From the NCBI RefSeq assembly GCF_028009165.1, contig NC_079243.1:3596001-3660000 (forward strand): DNA of 64,000 nt, written 5' to 3'. A program made the translations under genes and the position numbers. Below the pieces are notes generated by a model. The model saw only the letters and a list, made by a program, of their open reading frames with translations. It was not told the DNA's origin and did no database searches. How positions within the stretch are numbered: the stretch's first letter is position 1; every line of letters begins with the position of its first letter. The DNA comes from Akanthomyces muscarius (lineage: Eukaryota > Ascomycota > Sordariomycetes > Hypocreales > Cordycipitaceae). This document shows, piece after piece, positions 11,186-26,956 of this stretch.

Positions 11186-14100
11186 TTAGCTAGCAGACGT
11201 CAGAGTCCTGATCATCATTTTTTGCTTGTTGCGGTCCGTCACAACCAGGTTGCGATCGTCAAACACAATTCGGAGCGTGTCCACAACCCGATGAAAACTG
11301 CTGGCCGCTCCACGCTCCTGGGTAAATCGGACGATGCTCAGTGGCTGGCGTTTGCCATGCTCAATCACGGTCACAACCTCAGCAGCAATGGCAACCTCTT
11401 TGATGTTGAGATCTGTCACTTGATTAGTAAAGTCTCATGTCTTCTGTTGATGCAGGGTCCTTACAGTTCTTAGCTGCAACTCGTGCAAAGATAATGTTGC
11501 GTTGCTTATCCACCTGAATATCGCGGATACCGTAGCGTCGCCACTCACGAAGAAGAATCGCCACTTCCTGCCGCGCTTTTCTGCGAGATAGATTCATGCA
11601 CACATAGCTAGTCGCAGGCTTGACTCGGAAGAGACGTGTCAACCAGTTTTGTTTCACCTCGATGCTGCGCTGCGTGCCTGACCCAGAGCTCTTTACAGTC
11701 GCAACAGCTGAGCTCTTCCTGCGTGGCTGGCTGGCCGTGGATTGTGGTCGATCGTTCTCAGTATTTTCGCTATCCGGAGTAGCGACACTTTCCTGCCCGC
11801 GGCCATTCTTCCAGAAAGGGAAGCTAAAGGCGCGCTTCTTCGAGGATGCGTCCGTTGTGGCCGACTGGGGTTCCTGCGAGCTCTGCGAGATGGCAGGCGA
11901 CTTCTGGCTCTCCAAGCTCTGAGGACTAGTCTCTTGCTCGGAGTCTGCCTTCGAAATGCGTCTGAACCAGGATCTCATCTTGCGGACGCCACCGCCACTA
12001 AGAGGCTCATCTCCCGCCGAGTGAGGAGCAGCTTCAACGGCTCGATCCGCATTGTATGCAATGTGCAGATGAAGCTTGCGTCCCAACTCCTCCTTTGTCA
12101 ATTTCCTCTTGACGACAGGCGCCTCGGCTGCCTGAGAGCCATCCTGATCAATAGGAGAATCCACCACCATACGAATGGTATTCTCAGTATTGTTCAGATA
12201 CACAAGATCTCCTGTCGATGTATTCATTTGCTTCGAGGTCGCTTGAGGTGCGGAGACGATGCGCGACTTGTCGTTGGAAATGTAGTTGGTACCAGAGTTT
12301 TCGTGAATGGATGGGAGCACAGTTGTCTTTTTGCAATTGAGGTTGGTAGCGGGTGCAGAGACGCTGCGTCTATCGACTTGGCGCGGAATTGACATGGCAA
12401 CGGACCTTTGCGCGGTATCATCCATGATATATTCGCTACCACTTCCATAGTCCTCTCCAGAGCTGGGTCGCGAGTTGGCTGCGGTCGTCGCGTCGCTGAA
12501 GGTCCCATCCTCAGCAGGCAGAGGAGGTAATGGGCGATGTAACCATGACTTTGATGAGAACTCGGTAGCTTCTGTAGCTACGGATGGGCTCTCTGCGGTG
12601 AAAGAAAATGGCGTTGAGTCTCGGTTCCTCTTGTCGCCGTCGCTCATCACGGACTCGTCGTAGATCAAAGAGCTTCTAAACGCCTCGTCACAATTGCGAG
12701 CAATATCGTTGCTAAAGTTGCGAAGCTCATCGCGGAAGAGCGCAGAAGCATTTTTGACCACGAGTGGAGAGTCAGACTGAGGACGCCTGTACATAGCAGG
12801 CACCTTGGGCACGGCGGGCGTGTTGCCTCGAACGCGTTGAAGAGGGAAGATTTCCTCGTGAATACTGGAGGATGATGTTCCGGGGCGACGGCCCACATTC
12901 TGTATCTTGGAGGTCGAATTTGAGCGCTTGCGCATATGGCTGAAATCGACGGCACGTTTGTGTCGAAGGCTGGGACCAGTGCGCGAAGGTGTGCCCTGGC
13001 GGCTATTGAGGGAAGTCATGGAGCCCTTTGCAGATCCCAGTTTGGCAGTTGCGGAACTTTTGGTTGAATTAGCTCTGACACGACGCATGTTTGCGTTGGA
13101 AGTACTTCGAGCCCGTGCCTGGGCAGCTGGAGACGAGATGCTATCGCGATGAACGACAACTTTCGCATGGCTGGCCTGAGAGTCGCAATGCTGTAGCCTA
13201 CCACTTGCTCTGTATGGATCATAGCTGACGACAGTTGCATTGTCTCCCTCTGCTGCGTTGGAAATGACTGTGAAACGAGAGATGGAGCGACCGTGTCCGT
13301 TTGCTCGAGGCTGCGAGAATTGACATGTAGACACGCGCTTCTTCCAGATAGAGGGTTTCATGTGATGATAGTCACTCATTGAATGAGCCAGCTCGGGCTT
13401 AAAGTCTTCGAGTTGCTTATCCCGATAGTCGTGAAGCAGCCAGTAGAAGGCTTTTTGGTCGTTTGGCTGTTCGCTAGTCAACTTGTGCGAGAGGTCTTGC
13501 TCGCTGAACATGTGCCACATCGATCGAAGCTGTCGCAGAAGCTGAGGGTCTATGTCGCTGCGAAGAACCGGATCGTACTTGAAGCCTTTGCCCAGAAGTT
13601 GGCTCGTGAGGTCGCCAAAGTCGTCTTGATAACTGTACTTCTGAACGAGGGGGTGGTTCCAGATCTCGTGCAAGTTGATACGGCGATCGGGGTTAACCTG
13701 CAGCATGCGACGGATCAGATCCTCGGCTTCGGGACTGACGTGCTTCGGCATCTCGTACACTCCCTTCTTGGTCTTTCCCATCATGACACGCAGGTCAGGA
13801 TCGTCGAACGGAAGTGTTGCCGAAAGCATAGCATATAGAATGACGCCCATACTCCAGATATCGGCCTTGTCCCCGCGGTACTGCCTGTTCTTGAGAAGCT
13901 CCGGTGCAGCATAGTGGGGGCTGCCGCAGGCGGTTGCAAGCTGGTGTGTGGCTGTCTGGTGAAGCGCAGCCATGCCAAAGTCGGCAATCTTGATCTGCAG
14001 GTCAGCCGTGATGAGAATATTCTCGGGTTTCAAATCACGATGACAGATATTAAATGAGTGGCAGTAAGCAATGGCACTGATCATCTGCCGGAAGAAGAAA

Positions 14101-14852
14101 ATAGCGACTTGTTCCGAGAGACGGCCTTTGGTGTTGATGAATGTGAAGAGATCGCCTTGGTCGATGTATTCGAGGATGAGATAACTATAGCAAGATCAGT
14201 ATCGAAGGATTATACTCTTAGCTTCGCCCACGTACATTTCGGAGCGATTTTCCCAGATGTCGTAGAGCTTCATAATGTTTGGGTGCTCAATAAGCTTAAG
14301 GATGGCTACTTCGCGTTCGATGGCCATGGGAACGCGTGTGTGGCCGTCTGAAGGCTCGGGGAGATGGCTGTCCCACTTGCTCAGGGCGGCTAAACTGCTG
14401 TCCTGAACCAAATAGGCCATGCGTCGATTGACAATCTTGACGGCGGCAAGTTGGTTTGTGATATTGTGGCGACAGAGGCGCACACGGGCGGAGGAGCCCT
14501 TGCCCAGGGTGCGTCCAAGTTGCCATGGACCAATGTGGGTTTTGTAGTTTCTCTTACTGCGGCTGCTCGAGGTGGACGCATACGAGGCTTGCGACATGCG
14601 TTTGTCTTCCTCAGTGGTCTGGTGCTCGTTCATGATAGCAGACACTCGTGCACCGGGGGCTACCTGGTGGACAGCTGGAGATTGCACCTGTCGCGCGCGG
14701 TGTTGGGTCACAGCCTCATTTGTGGCCTGGTACTCATTTCTTTGGTTTCGATGTTTGTTTGGCGGCTGGTCTGCGTGAATAATAGGCGAGTTGATTCGAT
14801 AGGCCGCTTCGGCCAGCGGCGAGCGGGCAGCGGAAACAGCAGCCTCAGCCAT
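11186..14852 (-). CDS. Gin4/Hsl1/Cdr2-like (Nim1-related) Ser/Thr protein kinase
   Basis: Three exons (14852-14236, 14184-11465, 11412-11186) encode 1187 aa. A low-complexity N-terminus precedes the kinase domain (about residues 107-400). The domain has glycine loop LGKGSSARV, catalytic HRDLKPEN, DFG in IADFGMAAL, and activation segment ATACGSPHYAAPE. A long Ser-rich, presumably disordered middle follows. The C-terminal 120 residues (from about NWLTRLFRVKPATSYVC to the end) resemble a KA1 lipid-binding domain, which is completed only by the last small exon. This layout matches bud-neck and cortical-node kinases Gin4, Hsl1 and Kcc4 of yeast and Cdr1/Cdr2 of fission yeast. Those act in septin organisation and in relieving Wee1-dependent mitotic delay. 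Which of these paralogues is the orthologue cannot be settled here. Confidence 0.88.
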
Positions 14853-16694
14853 TTCTTTGTTTCGATTTTTGTAGGAGAAGCTAGAACATAATACAGGCGA
14901 GGAATGGTCGATTTAAACAGGAAGGCTCAAATTCGGAATCCTTCCCTGTGTCCGATTTGTTTAAGAAAGATTTTTTTAGCGTAGATGGTGTGTAAACGGC
15001 GAGTGTGGAAAAGGTTTGTAAGAGGCGATGGGAGCAAGCGTTTGCTTCGAGGAGCGTCGAGCGTGTAAGAGAGGGTCGGTGCGAAAGCAGTTGTAGAGCG
15101 TAAATCAAGCGTGGAAGAGCAGAGGAAACCAAATTGTCCAAAAGCAAGGACCAGAAGAGAGGAAAACTCGGCGATGCACCGTTGCGACGAGGTGGATGAA
15201 GAAGGAAAAGGGACGGAGGAGGAGGGAGACGACACAAACGGAGGGCTGGGCCGGCGGCGACTGGAGAGACAGGCGGATCAGGCGACACTAACAAAGCTGT
15301 GCTTGTACTCGAGGCAAAGAAGATCAAATCAGACAATTCCGGGCTTGCTAGCAGAGGCAAAACGTGCCAGCCGCCCAAAAGAAAGTGAGCAGTTCGGAAA
15401 CTCAGGAATGCAATGTTTACTTGGGAGTGGCGGCGATGGTCAACACGGTGCAGCATGGCGTTGTGGGTGGTGGGCAGGTCCCAGGTGGTGGGCGTGCCAC
15501 ACCTCCAAGGGAGGGTCGCGCGCCGCGCCTCTGGAATGGAATTTTCCACAGCCAATAGACATAGGTGCCTTGCCTGGGTACCTATCTACCTGCTAGTCTG
15601 CTGGGCAATGCGTCTGCGACATACAGTAGTGAACGCCCGTATTTTTTTTTGTCTTGAAGGAAGTAGAGGCCGAGCCGTCTCGCTGCATTCCAACCCCCGA
15701 CCAAGCTGGGCCAATCCCCCGTCGTAGCATGCCTCGCCTACAACACTACTTGGCTGCTGCTGCTTCCACGGCAGAGTGTGCCTACCCTCGTCGCCGACTC
15801 TGACCCAAACAATGCTGTCATGGAGATGTTTTTGGCCGACTTCTAGCCCGTCTGGAAGTCAATAACAAATGTTCCCCCCTCCACGTCTGCTGAAATTGCA
15901 GGGCCACATCCTCTTGGCACCGGCCTCCTATCAATTCCATCCAGCCATAAATCAATTTTTCAACTAGCAAGCTACAATACCCCCGCAATGTCTCCAGCTG
16001 TCCTATCTATTTTATACAGTATGGGAATAAATTCTTATTCTCACGTCACGCGTGGTGGAGCAGGTTGAAAAGTCTCGAAACCGACACAACACTAACCCCC
16101 CTTCAATACGATCATTGACTCTCACTCTGTCTGTGACTCTCATCTGTGGCGACACCAGTCTGAGACCCGTAGCCTACTTTTCTGCATGTCGCAGAAGCAC
16201 TACTGTCACGAGTGCCGGGGTGCGCGAACTGATGGGACGCCGAACGCCCGTGTAAGTCAAGGGAGGCCACCCACCCTAGAGAACGCGAATCGGATGGCCG
16301 GGCCAGCCTAAGCTCTCTCTGTTGACGACAATTCTCATACAACTGTCGTATTCTCTAGTCCTTATGCCCCGTCAGCGGCTACGTAGACGAGCAGCTGTGT
16401 GCAGACTTTAGTTGGTGCCGAGAATAAAAAGGCTACAAATTGTCGCGAGAACAGTGCGCTCATTAACTAGCCCCATTCATAAAAATTGTCTGGAACATGC
16501 AGGCTGGTAAGACTTGCTGCGCCCTGCTTAGGGCTTGATTTGCTTATCCAGCTTTTGCTCTTGTTTGATCATATGTCTAAGCGTCTGTCATAGTAACATA
16601 CTAAAATGATATGCTGCCAGTGTACCAGTACTCCGAGCTAATTACGAAAGTCTCTATTAGACTTTAGCGTTCCTGCTTTCAACGAACTAGATCG
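14853..16694. other. Intergenic between the kinase gene and tRNA-Gly
   Basis: This stretch carries the 5' flank of the kinase gene, with a long purine-rich probable leader at 14880-15260 when read on the + strand. About 1.1 kb of sequence without recognisable genes follows. A GGTACC with flanking CCTGGGTACCTATCTACC-like sequence lies near 15575. No convincing ORF was seen. Confidence 0.4.
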
Positions 16695-16774
16695 GCGTGA
16701 TTGGTTTAGTGGTAAAATTCTCCGTTGCCATCCGCAACGTCGGGGAGCCCTGGGTTCGATTCCCAGATCACGCA
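16695..16774 (+). tRNA. tRNA-Gly (GCC) with a 9-nt intron
   Basis: A 7-bp acceptor stem pairs GCGTGAT (16695-16701) with ATCACGC (16767-16773), with discriminator A at 16774. The D-arm contains GTTTAGTGGTA, typical of eukaryotic tRNA-Gly. The anticodon stem CTCCG/CGGGG encloses TTGCCA, giving anticodon GCC. A 9-nt insertion TCCGCAACG follows position 37. The intron pairs with the anticodon region (GTTGC with GCAAC), as nuclear tRNA introns commonly do. The T-arm is CTGGG-TTCGATT-CCCAG. A run of six T follows directly as the Pol III terminator. The mature length is 71 nt, as expected for tRNA-Gly. Confidence 0.93.
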
Positions 16775-17255
16775 TTTTTTTGGTTGTACTGTCTATTTTT
16801 AGTCGCCGCCACGGTTAGGAGGGAAACTGATTCATCTTGTATTGTCTAAGTGTTTTGCGTTCAACCCTGCTTTATTTATCACATCGACTCTTGCTGGGGT
16901 ATGTAAGTAAGCCTGCCGTTAGTCACTGGACACACCGTAATCGTGCGTAACGGTTAAGGGCAGTGCGGTTGTCCAACTTCAATTAATCATACAAAGTTGC
17001 ACCAATTCTCATCTTAAAATCACGCTTTCATGAAACCGGAGCCGTGATTCTCCTCGCTTCTTAATTTCGTCTTGCACTGTGCATCTGTCAAACCGACGCG
17101 TCGGTACGTAGGTAGGTACTTTTTGGTGGGGATCTGGTTAAGTGCAGCCTGCAAACGCGTGTAGCGCGTCTTCCAAGGCCCCTCACCAAACGTTAACATC
17201 TCCGAAACCGCCTGGCACTTCTTTCGGCCAGCGCACCAAGCGCTGCCCCTAAATA
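16775..17255. other. Intergenic: SMC5 promoter region
   Basis: About 480 bp lies between tRNA-Gly and the SMC5 start codon. It contains GGTACGTAGGTAGGTAC-like sequence near 17102-17119, a motif type seen repeatedly in this window. No gene was seen. Confidence 0.4.
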
Positions 17256-20758
<3,503 letters not shown>

Positions 20759-21214
20759 AGAGCTTGAGAAACATGCACATGTGTATAATGTAGCTGAGGA
20801 TGATCCCAGCACGGGGAAGGGGGGGCTTTGGAAGGTGAATTTGATTATGGAAAGGGCGTGACGGAGAGCCTTACATCTTGAGGGCGGGAAAGGTTTGGGT
20901 TTACTTTTTACAGTGTACATTTTTAGGCTTCTTTCATATTATATAAGCCGTTATTCTATAAAGTAATTTTCCAACTGCAGGCCCTCCATTGCGGTGCTTC
21001 AGCTGCGGTTCAGCTGGATATATACTTCTGCGGTTGCCTAGCTGTCATCGTTATGCTTGGCGTTATGCTGTCGATGAGCCCCCAGGCATAAAAGAATCGA
21101 TCTTATCCCGCAGACGCAAAGTATTTCAGCACGATCCGTCTTAATTCTCAGCTCGGCTCCAAGCCTGTCACCCCAAAACACATTTCTTCATCTTGTTACT
21201 CCACAATCTTCAAG
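20759..21214. other. Intergenic, SMC5 3' flank and promoter of the next gene
   Basis: AT-rich sequence around 20935-20965 is likely the SMC5 3' end. The rest is the upstream flank of the following small gene. No RNA or protein gene was seen. Confidence 0.4.
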
Positions 21215-21640
21215 ATGGCATCCGACTCTACCACCACCACCACCACCCCCAAGCCCCCCTCTCCCAGCGTCACCTCGCTCGCGGTGCTCAAGGTGGCCTT
21301 TGGGCTCGGCTGCCTGCTCGCGCCGCGCCTCACCAGCACGCTGCTGCTCCTCGACCCCGTCAGCGCGCAGGCCGCCGTCGTCACGCGCCTCTACGGCGGC
21401 GCCGTCGCGTCACTCGGCTACCTCCTCTGGGTGGTCGGCCGGGCCCACGCGCGCGGGGAGGCGAGCACGCGGGTGCTCCGGCACGTGGTGGCAGTCAACA
21501 TCGCGGCCGACGCTGCCGACGTGATGTCGTGCATGGCAGGCTACGCGACGGGCGCGCTGAGGGCGCCGGTGTTTGCGCTCGTGGGAGGGGGCTGCGCGGC
21601 GCTGGAGATTCTGGGGATGGTGGCGTATCGAACCGTTTAG
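21215..21640 (+). CDS. Small four-span membrane protein, unknown function
   Basis: This single-exon ORF of 141 aa starts with MASDSTTTTTT, a short Thr/Pro/Ser-rich leader encoded by an ACC repeat. Four hydrophobic stretches follow: LAVLKVAFGLGCLLAP; VTRLYGGAVASLGYLLWVVG; VVAVNIAADAADVMSCMAGY; and PVFALVGGGCAALEILGMVAY. Third-position GC is high throughout, which supports real coding. The layout resembles small fungal integral membrane proteins of unknown role, and no family was recognised. It stands between SMC5 and the convergent tea1-like gene. Confidence 0.7.
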   Translation: MASDSTTTTTTPKPPSPSVTSLAVLKVAFGLGCLLAPRLTSTLLLLDPVSAQAAVVTRLYGGAVASLGYLLWVVGRAHARGEASTRVLRHVVAVNIAADAADVMSCMAGYATGALRAPVFALVGGGCAALEILGMVAYRTV

Positions 21641-22478
21641 AGAATCCGACAGCTTTGGAAGAAAAAGTGCGTTGTTGTGTTTTGTGGTGTTCTTTTGTTT
21701 TTCGCCTCTCGATGTATCACGATTTAGTTTAAAGAGGCAGACAATGTTTGCATATTCATCATTACCAGGTATCAGATAATTTTCAATCACGCAAGACATA
21801 AGTAAGATCCAAACGTAGGCTTTGTAGCTCTTTTTTTGTGTTCATTGTACAAATTAAACTTTAAAAAGAAAACCATTGACGTAGTTTTAACAAGAAAAAA
21901 CAAGCATACAACAATACAAAAAAACAAGGACAGATACCAAACATGAAAAACATGAAAACTCAAAAGTCGCAATGACAAAAACCTTGCCCACTCATCAAGA
22001 GAAGCACGTGCAGAACAAGCATCAACAAAATCCCTTCCAGATCCCATCTCTGTTTTTTCCATCTTGTATACTTCTTTCCAATGAGGAACCTGCATATCCC
22101 CTCGAACAAGAGCTTCCAAAAAGCAACGGCGAGAAGATCGAATGCTCTCGATAATCAAACCCCAGAACAGGGAGAAAAAAAAAGACAGATTTGAACAGAA
22201 GAGCGGCAGAGAGAAAAAAGACACCGTTGCGAGAACAACAAGTAAAGAAACAGAAAAAAAAGCGTACAGAAAAAAGCCAATCCCAAAAATGTATTTTATC
22301 CAGCAAAGACCAGTAAATGAAAGCAGTGGGTATATGCGTTCATGAATACGTAGCATGTCTCCAAGTTCGGAAAACAGAAAAAAAAACCACTTTACTCATT
22401 AATGTCAAGGAGGGCGAAGGGAGGCGCGCAAGGTGTAGAATCCACACGCTTTCCTTTTCCTCGCTCGTTTTGGTGTCA
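21641..22478. other. Intergenic between convergent genes, A-rich on + strand
   Basis: From about 21830 to 22400 the + strand is strikingly A-rich and T-poor, with several runs of 6-9 A. The region lies between the 3' ends of the small membrane protein gene and the tea1-like gene. Open frames inside it are low-complexity Lys or Phe strings and are not credible. Confidence 0.5.
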
Positions 22479-25400
22479 TTACTTTGATTTGCGTCCGTCG
22501 GCGTGCTCCTCGGCGTCTAGCTTCTTGCGCCAGTCGGCCAGACTCTCGCTGAGCCCCGCGCCGGGTATGCCCTCGTCGTCCTTCTTCAGGTCGGCAGGCG
22601 GGTCAAAGTCAAAGTTAGTGCTCAGGCGGTAGTTCTTGTTTGTGGCTTCCCAGTGCGTGCGCAGCGTCTCGAGCTCGCTGGCGAGGTTGTCGAGGGCGGC
22701 GCTGTTGCGGCCGTCCATGCTGCCGTGACCGCCGCCACCACCGCTGGCGCCGCCGCCACCCCCGGCACCGCCGCCTCCGTATACACTCTCCGCCTCGGAG
22801 CTCTCCTGACGCGCGTGGCCCAAACCGCTCATGCCGTTGGAGCCACCAGCGTCGATAGGTGTCATCATGTTGGGTCGGCTGCGACGACGGTAGCTGTCAA
22901 CCGAGTGCTCCACTTGGTCGAGCAGCAGGGACACCTTTTGCTCGGCGTCAGTAGCGCGCTGCTCGAGCAGGGCATTTTCAGAGCGCAGTTGGTCCAGGTC
23001 CTTGACGTGCGTGGCCAGCTGCTTCGTCGTGTGCTCCCTGTTCTGGTGCAAATCGGCAAGCTCTCTTTGCACCCCAGCGTACTTCTTCTCTAGTTGAGAG
23101 CCAGAAGTGCGGAGCTCTTCTTGCAAAGTTTCAATCTTTTGCTCGAGGTTGTGCTTTTCAGTCTCCCATCCGGCGGGAGCTTCGGCAGATCGGCTGTTGC
23201 TCTCGCCATTCTGCAGACGGTCTTCCAACGCCTCCATATCCGTTTTGAGACGGGCATTCTCCGACTTGTAGCGCTGTAGCTGCTCCTTAAGCTGCTTCAG
23301 CATCTTCTCGGTGCCCTTGACGTAATGTACAGCAGATTGGTAGTCGTTCTCTAGTTGGGTGAGCTTCTCACGATAAGCAGATTCTGAGTCCTGAGCCTGC
23401 ACAGCAAAAGCTTGCTTGGTTTCTTCGTGAGAAGCATGGGAGCTTGCCAGTTGGGATTCTAGCTCGCGCAGACGGGTTTGCTCGGGCGAAGTGGTGCGAG
23501 GGCTGGCGAATCCTCGACTGCGCACCGCAGCCGTGGGGCTGATGCCGCGCTCATTCAAAATGTCCTTGAGCGCAGTGTGCTGCACAGTCATTGCGTTCGT
23601 CTCCAGTTGCTGCGCGGCAAGCTTGTTCTTCACGTCAGAGTGAGCAGCCTGCAGGCTTTGAGTCTCCCTCAAGGCGGCCTGAAGCTGTCTTCTGATGGAG
23701 ACACCCTCACGGCTTGACTGCTCCTGATACTGCTCCAGACCAGCAATGCGCTCTTCAGCACTTCGAAGCTTATCAGCAGCGGCATCAAGCTCCTGCTGAT
23801 ACTTCTTGACCAACGCGTTGGCGCTGGTGACCTGGTCATGCAGGACTGTGGATCGCTCAGCCTCTCCACTGTTCGACTTGGGCGAGTCCCGCAGAGTTAT
23901 CTTGTCCAGTCCTGAGAGAACAACTGCACGGTGCGTTCGGGCTTCGTTTGCGTGCTTGTCTGCCAGTTCCTCAGCATCGCGTAATCTTTGGGTAGAGGCA
24001 ACTAGCTCGGCAGTGCAGGCTTCGTGCTCGACCTTGAGCTTGTTGAACTTGGTCTCCAGCTTTTCCCGAGCGGTGCGCTCTTCCGCCAACTTCTTCTCCA
24101 CGTGCGACTTGCCGTCTTCCGAAGCCTTGATCGCGGCTCGTAGGGAGACAAAGGTCTCGTCATGGTTCTTCGATGCTCCGATGGCGTCATTGTACTTGCT
24201 CGTGACTTCCTCCTTTTCAGCCTTTAATAAAGCTAAAGCAGCTACAGCATCAGAGGAAGAAACGGAATGTTCCCGGGCCTCCCGCTGTGACAAATGCAGC
24301 TCAGACTTCAGACGTTCAACTTCGGCCGAGGTTTGCTGCTTGTAAGACTCGAGCTGGGCGAGACGCTTTTCGGCGGCATTGGAAGTGTCGTCGGCTAAGC
24401 GGCGGGCGCGTCTTTCGGCTTCTAGTTCTGATCTCATGCTTTCAATCTGAGCTTGCTGGTCTTTTTGTATGTGCAGTGCCGTCGCCAGCTTCTTGCTGAT
24501 ACCGTCGGAGCGGCCGACTTCATCACGCTCCCCGTCGAGCTGCGGGGTACTGGCGGCGCTGCCTCCCGTGTACGCAGCTACCTTGGCTTTTGCATATACG
24601 GCTTCTTGGATGGCAGCATCTCTTTGTCTCTCTGCTTCGGCGATTTGCCTGGCAGCGAGGACGGCTTGTTTGTCAACAGAACTTTGAACATTGGCGAGTT
24701 CGGTTCGCATGGCCAACAGAGCCTCAATGAGAGGTCTGTCTTCGTCGTCGAATGTTTCGGAGGACTTGTCTAGGGCAGGGCTAGAGGTGTTCGGGGCATA
24801 ACCCCCTTTTCGAGCCAGCTCGAGTTCGGAGGCATACCAAGCATTCTTGTTTCGCGCAGCATCGAGTTCCTTAAGCAACGCAACAGTCTGCGAGTTACGC
24901 CCGGATGAACGGCGATTCACCAGGCTGCCGCCTTGTCGAGTCGGAGGCGGTGGTGACGCCGGACGGTTGACACGCGAAGACTCCAAAGTGCTGTCGATAG
25001 AGCCCTGTGACGGGCGAGGGGAGCGGGCCTTTTCAGCCGCGCTCGCGATTCTTGAGCTTTGTGGAGGTGACCGTTGACCATTGACAGTGGCGGCAACGGG
25101 GCCTTCGGGATCTGCGGCGAGTTGGCGTGCAGAAGCTTCGACCGAGTCGGGCTTCGGCGAGCCGGGCCCAGGGCGGTCGACGGATGCGCCACGCACTCGC
25201 CCAATAGAGGAGGGCTCTGGAGGGGATTTCGCACCGGAAGGAGCCTGGGGTGGTGAGGCGGCCGGTGGAGGCGCAGGGCGAGGCAATTTCGATCCCGCAC
25301 CAGCTGGGCCCTGAGGTTCAGGGCTGGCCGGGTTGAGCGACCGGCTCGAGTCGGGGCTTGAGATTGGCCCAGGCCCATTAGTGACAACTGCAGCGGTGGC

Positions 25401-26956
25401 GGCGGCTGCGGCGGCGCCAGCCACAGTGCCTGCGGCTGGGCCTTGTGTAATTCGTTTTGGGTCCTGGCCCGTATTGACAGTCCCTGGGAGTTGACGATTC
25501 CCGTTTTCGAGGCTCGGTCGGCCGGCCTGGGGGGCACGAATCGAGTTCTGCTGAGTATCGGAGGGATAGCGAATCTTAGTCGTATCCAAAACATAAAGGA
25601 TACCAAGATCATTGACGGTGGATGCGGCAGTACTAGGCTCGCCACCGAGTACAACGATGGACTTGCCAACAGTTGTCATGCTGTGGCCGGATCGCGGTGA
25701 GGGCGACGGGCCCATATTCTGGAATGTGTACCAGCGTCGCAGGGAGATTCGAAAGGCGGCGAGATCGCCCAAGTCGGTGCCCTCTTCGGTTCTGCCTCCG
25801 AAAATGTACATGACGTCGTCGACAAGGGCTGCGGCATGGCCCTCGCGGCGAGAGGGGATGTAGCCGATACAGTCGAGCTGTGACCATTTGTTGACTTTCG
25901 GATCGTAGCACCAAACATCGTTGAACCATTCAAAGCCGTTGGTGCCACCAAAAAGGTACATCTTGTCGTTGTAGTTGATGACGGTGTGGTTTGTTCGAGC
26001 GGCTGGGATGCTGGGAGAGGCGTCGGACTGGAGCAGAATCTCCCACCGGTTGTTGGCCATCTGAAGCTGGTTAAGATCAAACGCAGCCAAGTCATTCATA
26101 AAGTATCCTTCGACTTGGCCACCAAAGATGTAAATTTTGGAGCCCAATATGTTTAATGAATGACCGTAACGGCCGGACGGGCGAGGCCCAGCAGGCAGAG
26201 CCCTTGACCAGTGCCGGGTTGATGTGTTGAGGAGATAGAGGGTTTCATCGAGGACATCGGCGTCCTCAATCTTGGTGTCACCGCCATAGACGATGAAGGC
26301 GTTACCAACTAGTAGACTTGAGTGACCAACTCTAGGCCCTGGTCCCTCAGCAGTCGTGGGTAAGGGGTAGCAGGACATGCTGCCGCCGGCTTCGATCATC
26401 CAGAGATCGCCTTTAACGGTGGAACTATTAATCAGGCCACCCATCATGTAGATGTCGCCTTCTTTAGAGGAGGCGCTATTGACGGCGGCGCCATATCGAG
26501 GAAACGGGCTAGTGCTTGAACCGCCATAATTTATTCGCCGTTGCGACCACGGGTACAGAGAGGCGTTTGGGTTCGAGACTGGGGGGCCGTTGCGAGGCTA
26601 TAGAGGAGAAGTGAGGTATTAGCATTGTCCATTTTTCGGCTCTGCCACATGCTACAGCCCAGTCAAGATGGCGAAAAGGCGATTGCACTTACTGCAGCGT
26701 CGCCAGCGGGATTTCCCAGAGCATTATTATTGTCCACACTACCGCCTCGACGGCTATGGGCAGAAGTAACCAGGCGCTCGGGTGTGGTGACGGCATCGTT
26801 TTCCAACGAGTTTACGCTGCCGGTGGGCGTGGCCCTGTGTTTCTCGTTTTGCATACGGGCATTGGCGCCAGCCATGGCGGTCGGGGGAGGAGCATTGCCA
26901 TCACGGCTAGACAGCGCGCGATCCTGGTTCTTCTTGGATTTGAAGAGAAACGCCAT
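22479..26956 (-). CDS. teaA: Kelch-repeat and coiled-coil cell-polarity protein, Tea1/TeaA-like
   Basis: Two exons (26956-26693, 26597-22479) encode 1460 aa. A short N-terminus (MAFLFKSKKNQDR) precedes at least five to six kelch repeats. These are recognisable from repeated [R]xGHS/xxHxx...YxFGG units such as PRVGHSSLLVGNAFIVYGG, GRYGHSLNILGSKIYIFGG, ARTNHTVINYNDKMYLFGG and RREGHAAALVDDVMYIFGG. A Pro/Ala/Ser-rich linker follows, then about 700 residues of coiled coil, then a polyglycine tract (GGGGAGGGGGASGGGGG) and an acidic C-terminus. This is the architecture of Tea1 (fission yeast) and TeaA (Aspergillus), microtubule plus-end cargo that marks growing cell ends or hyphal tips through a prenylated receptor. 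The ATG at 26956 was chosen over a non-ATG extension. Confidence 0.9.
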
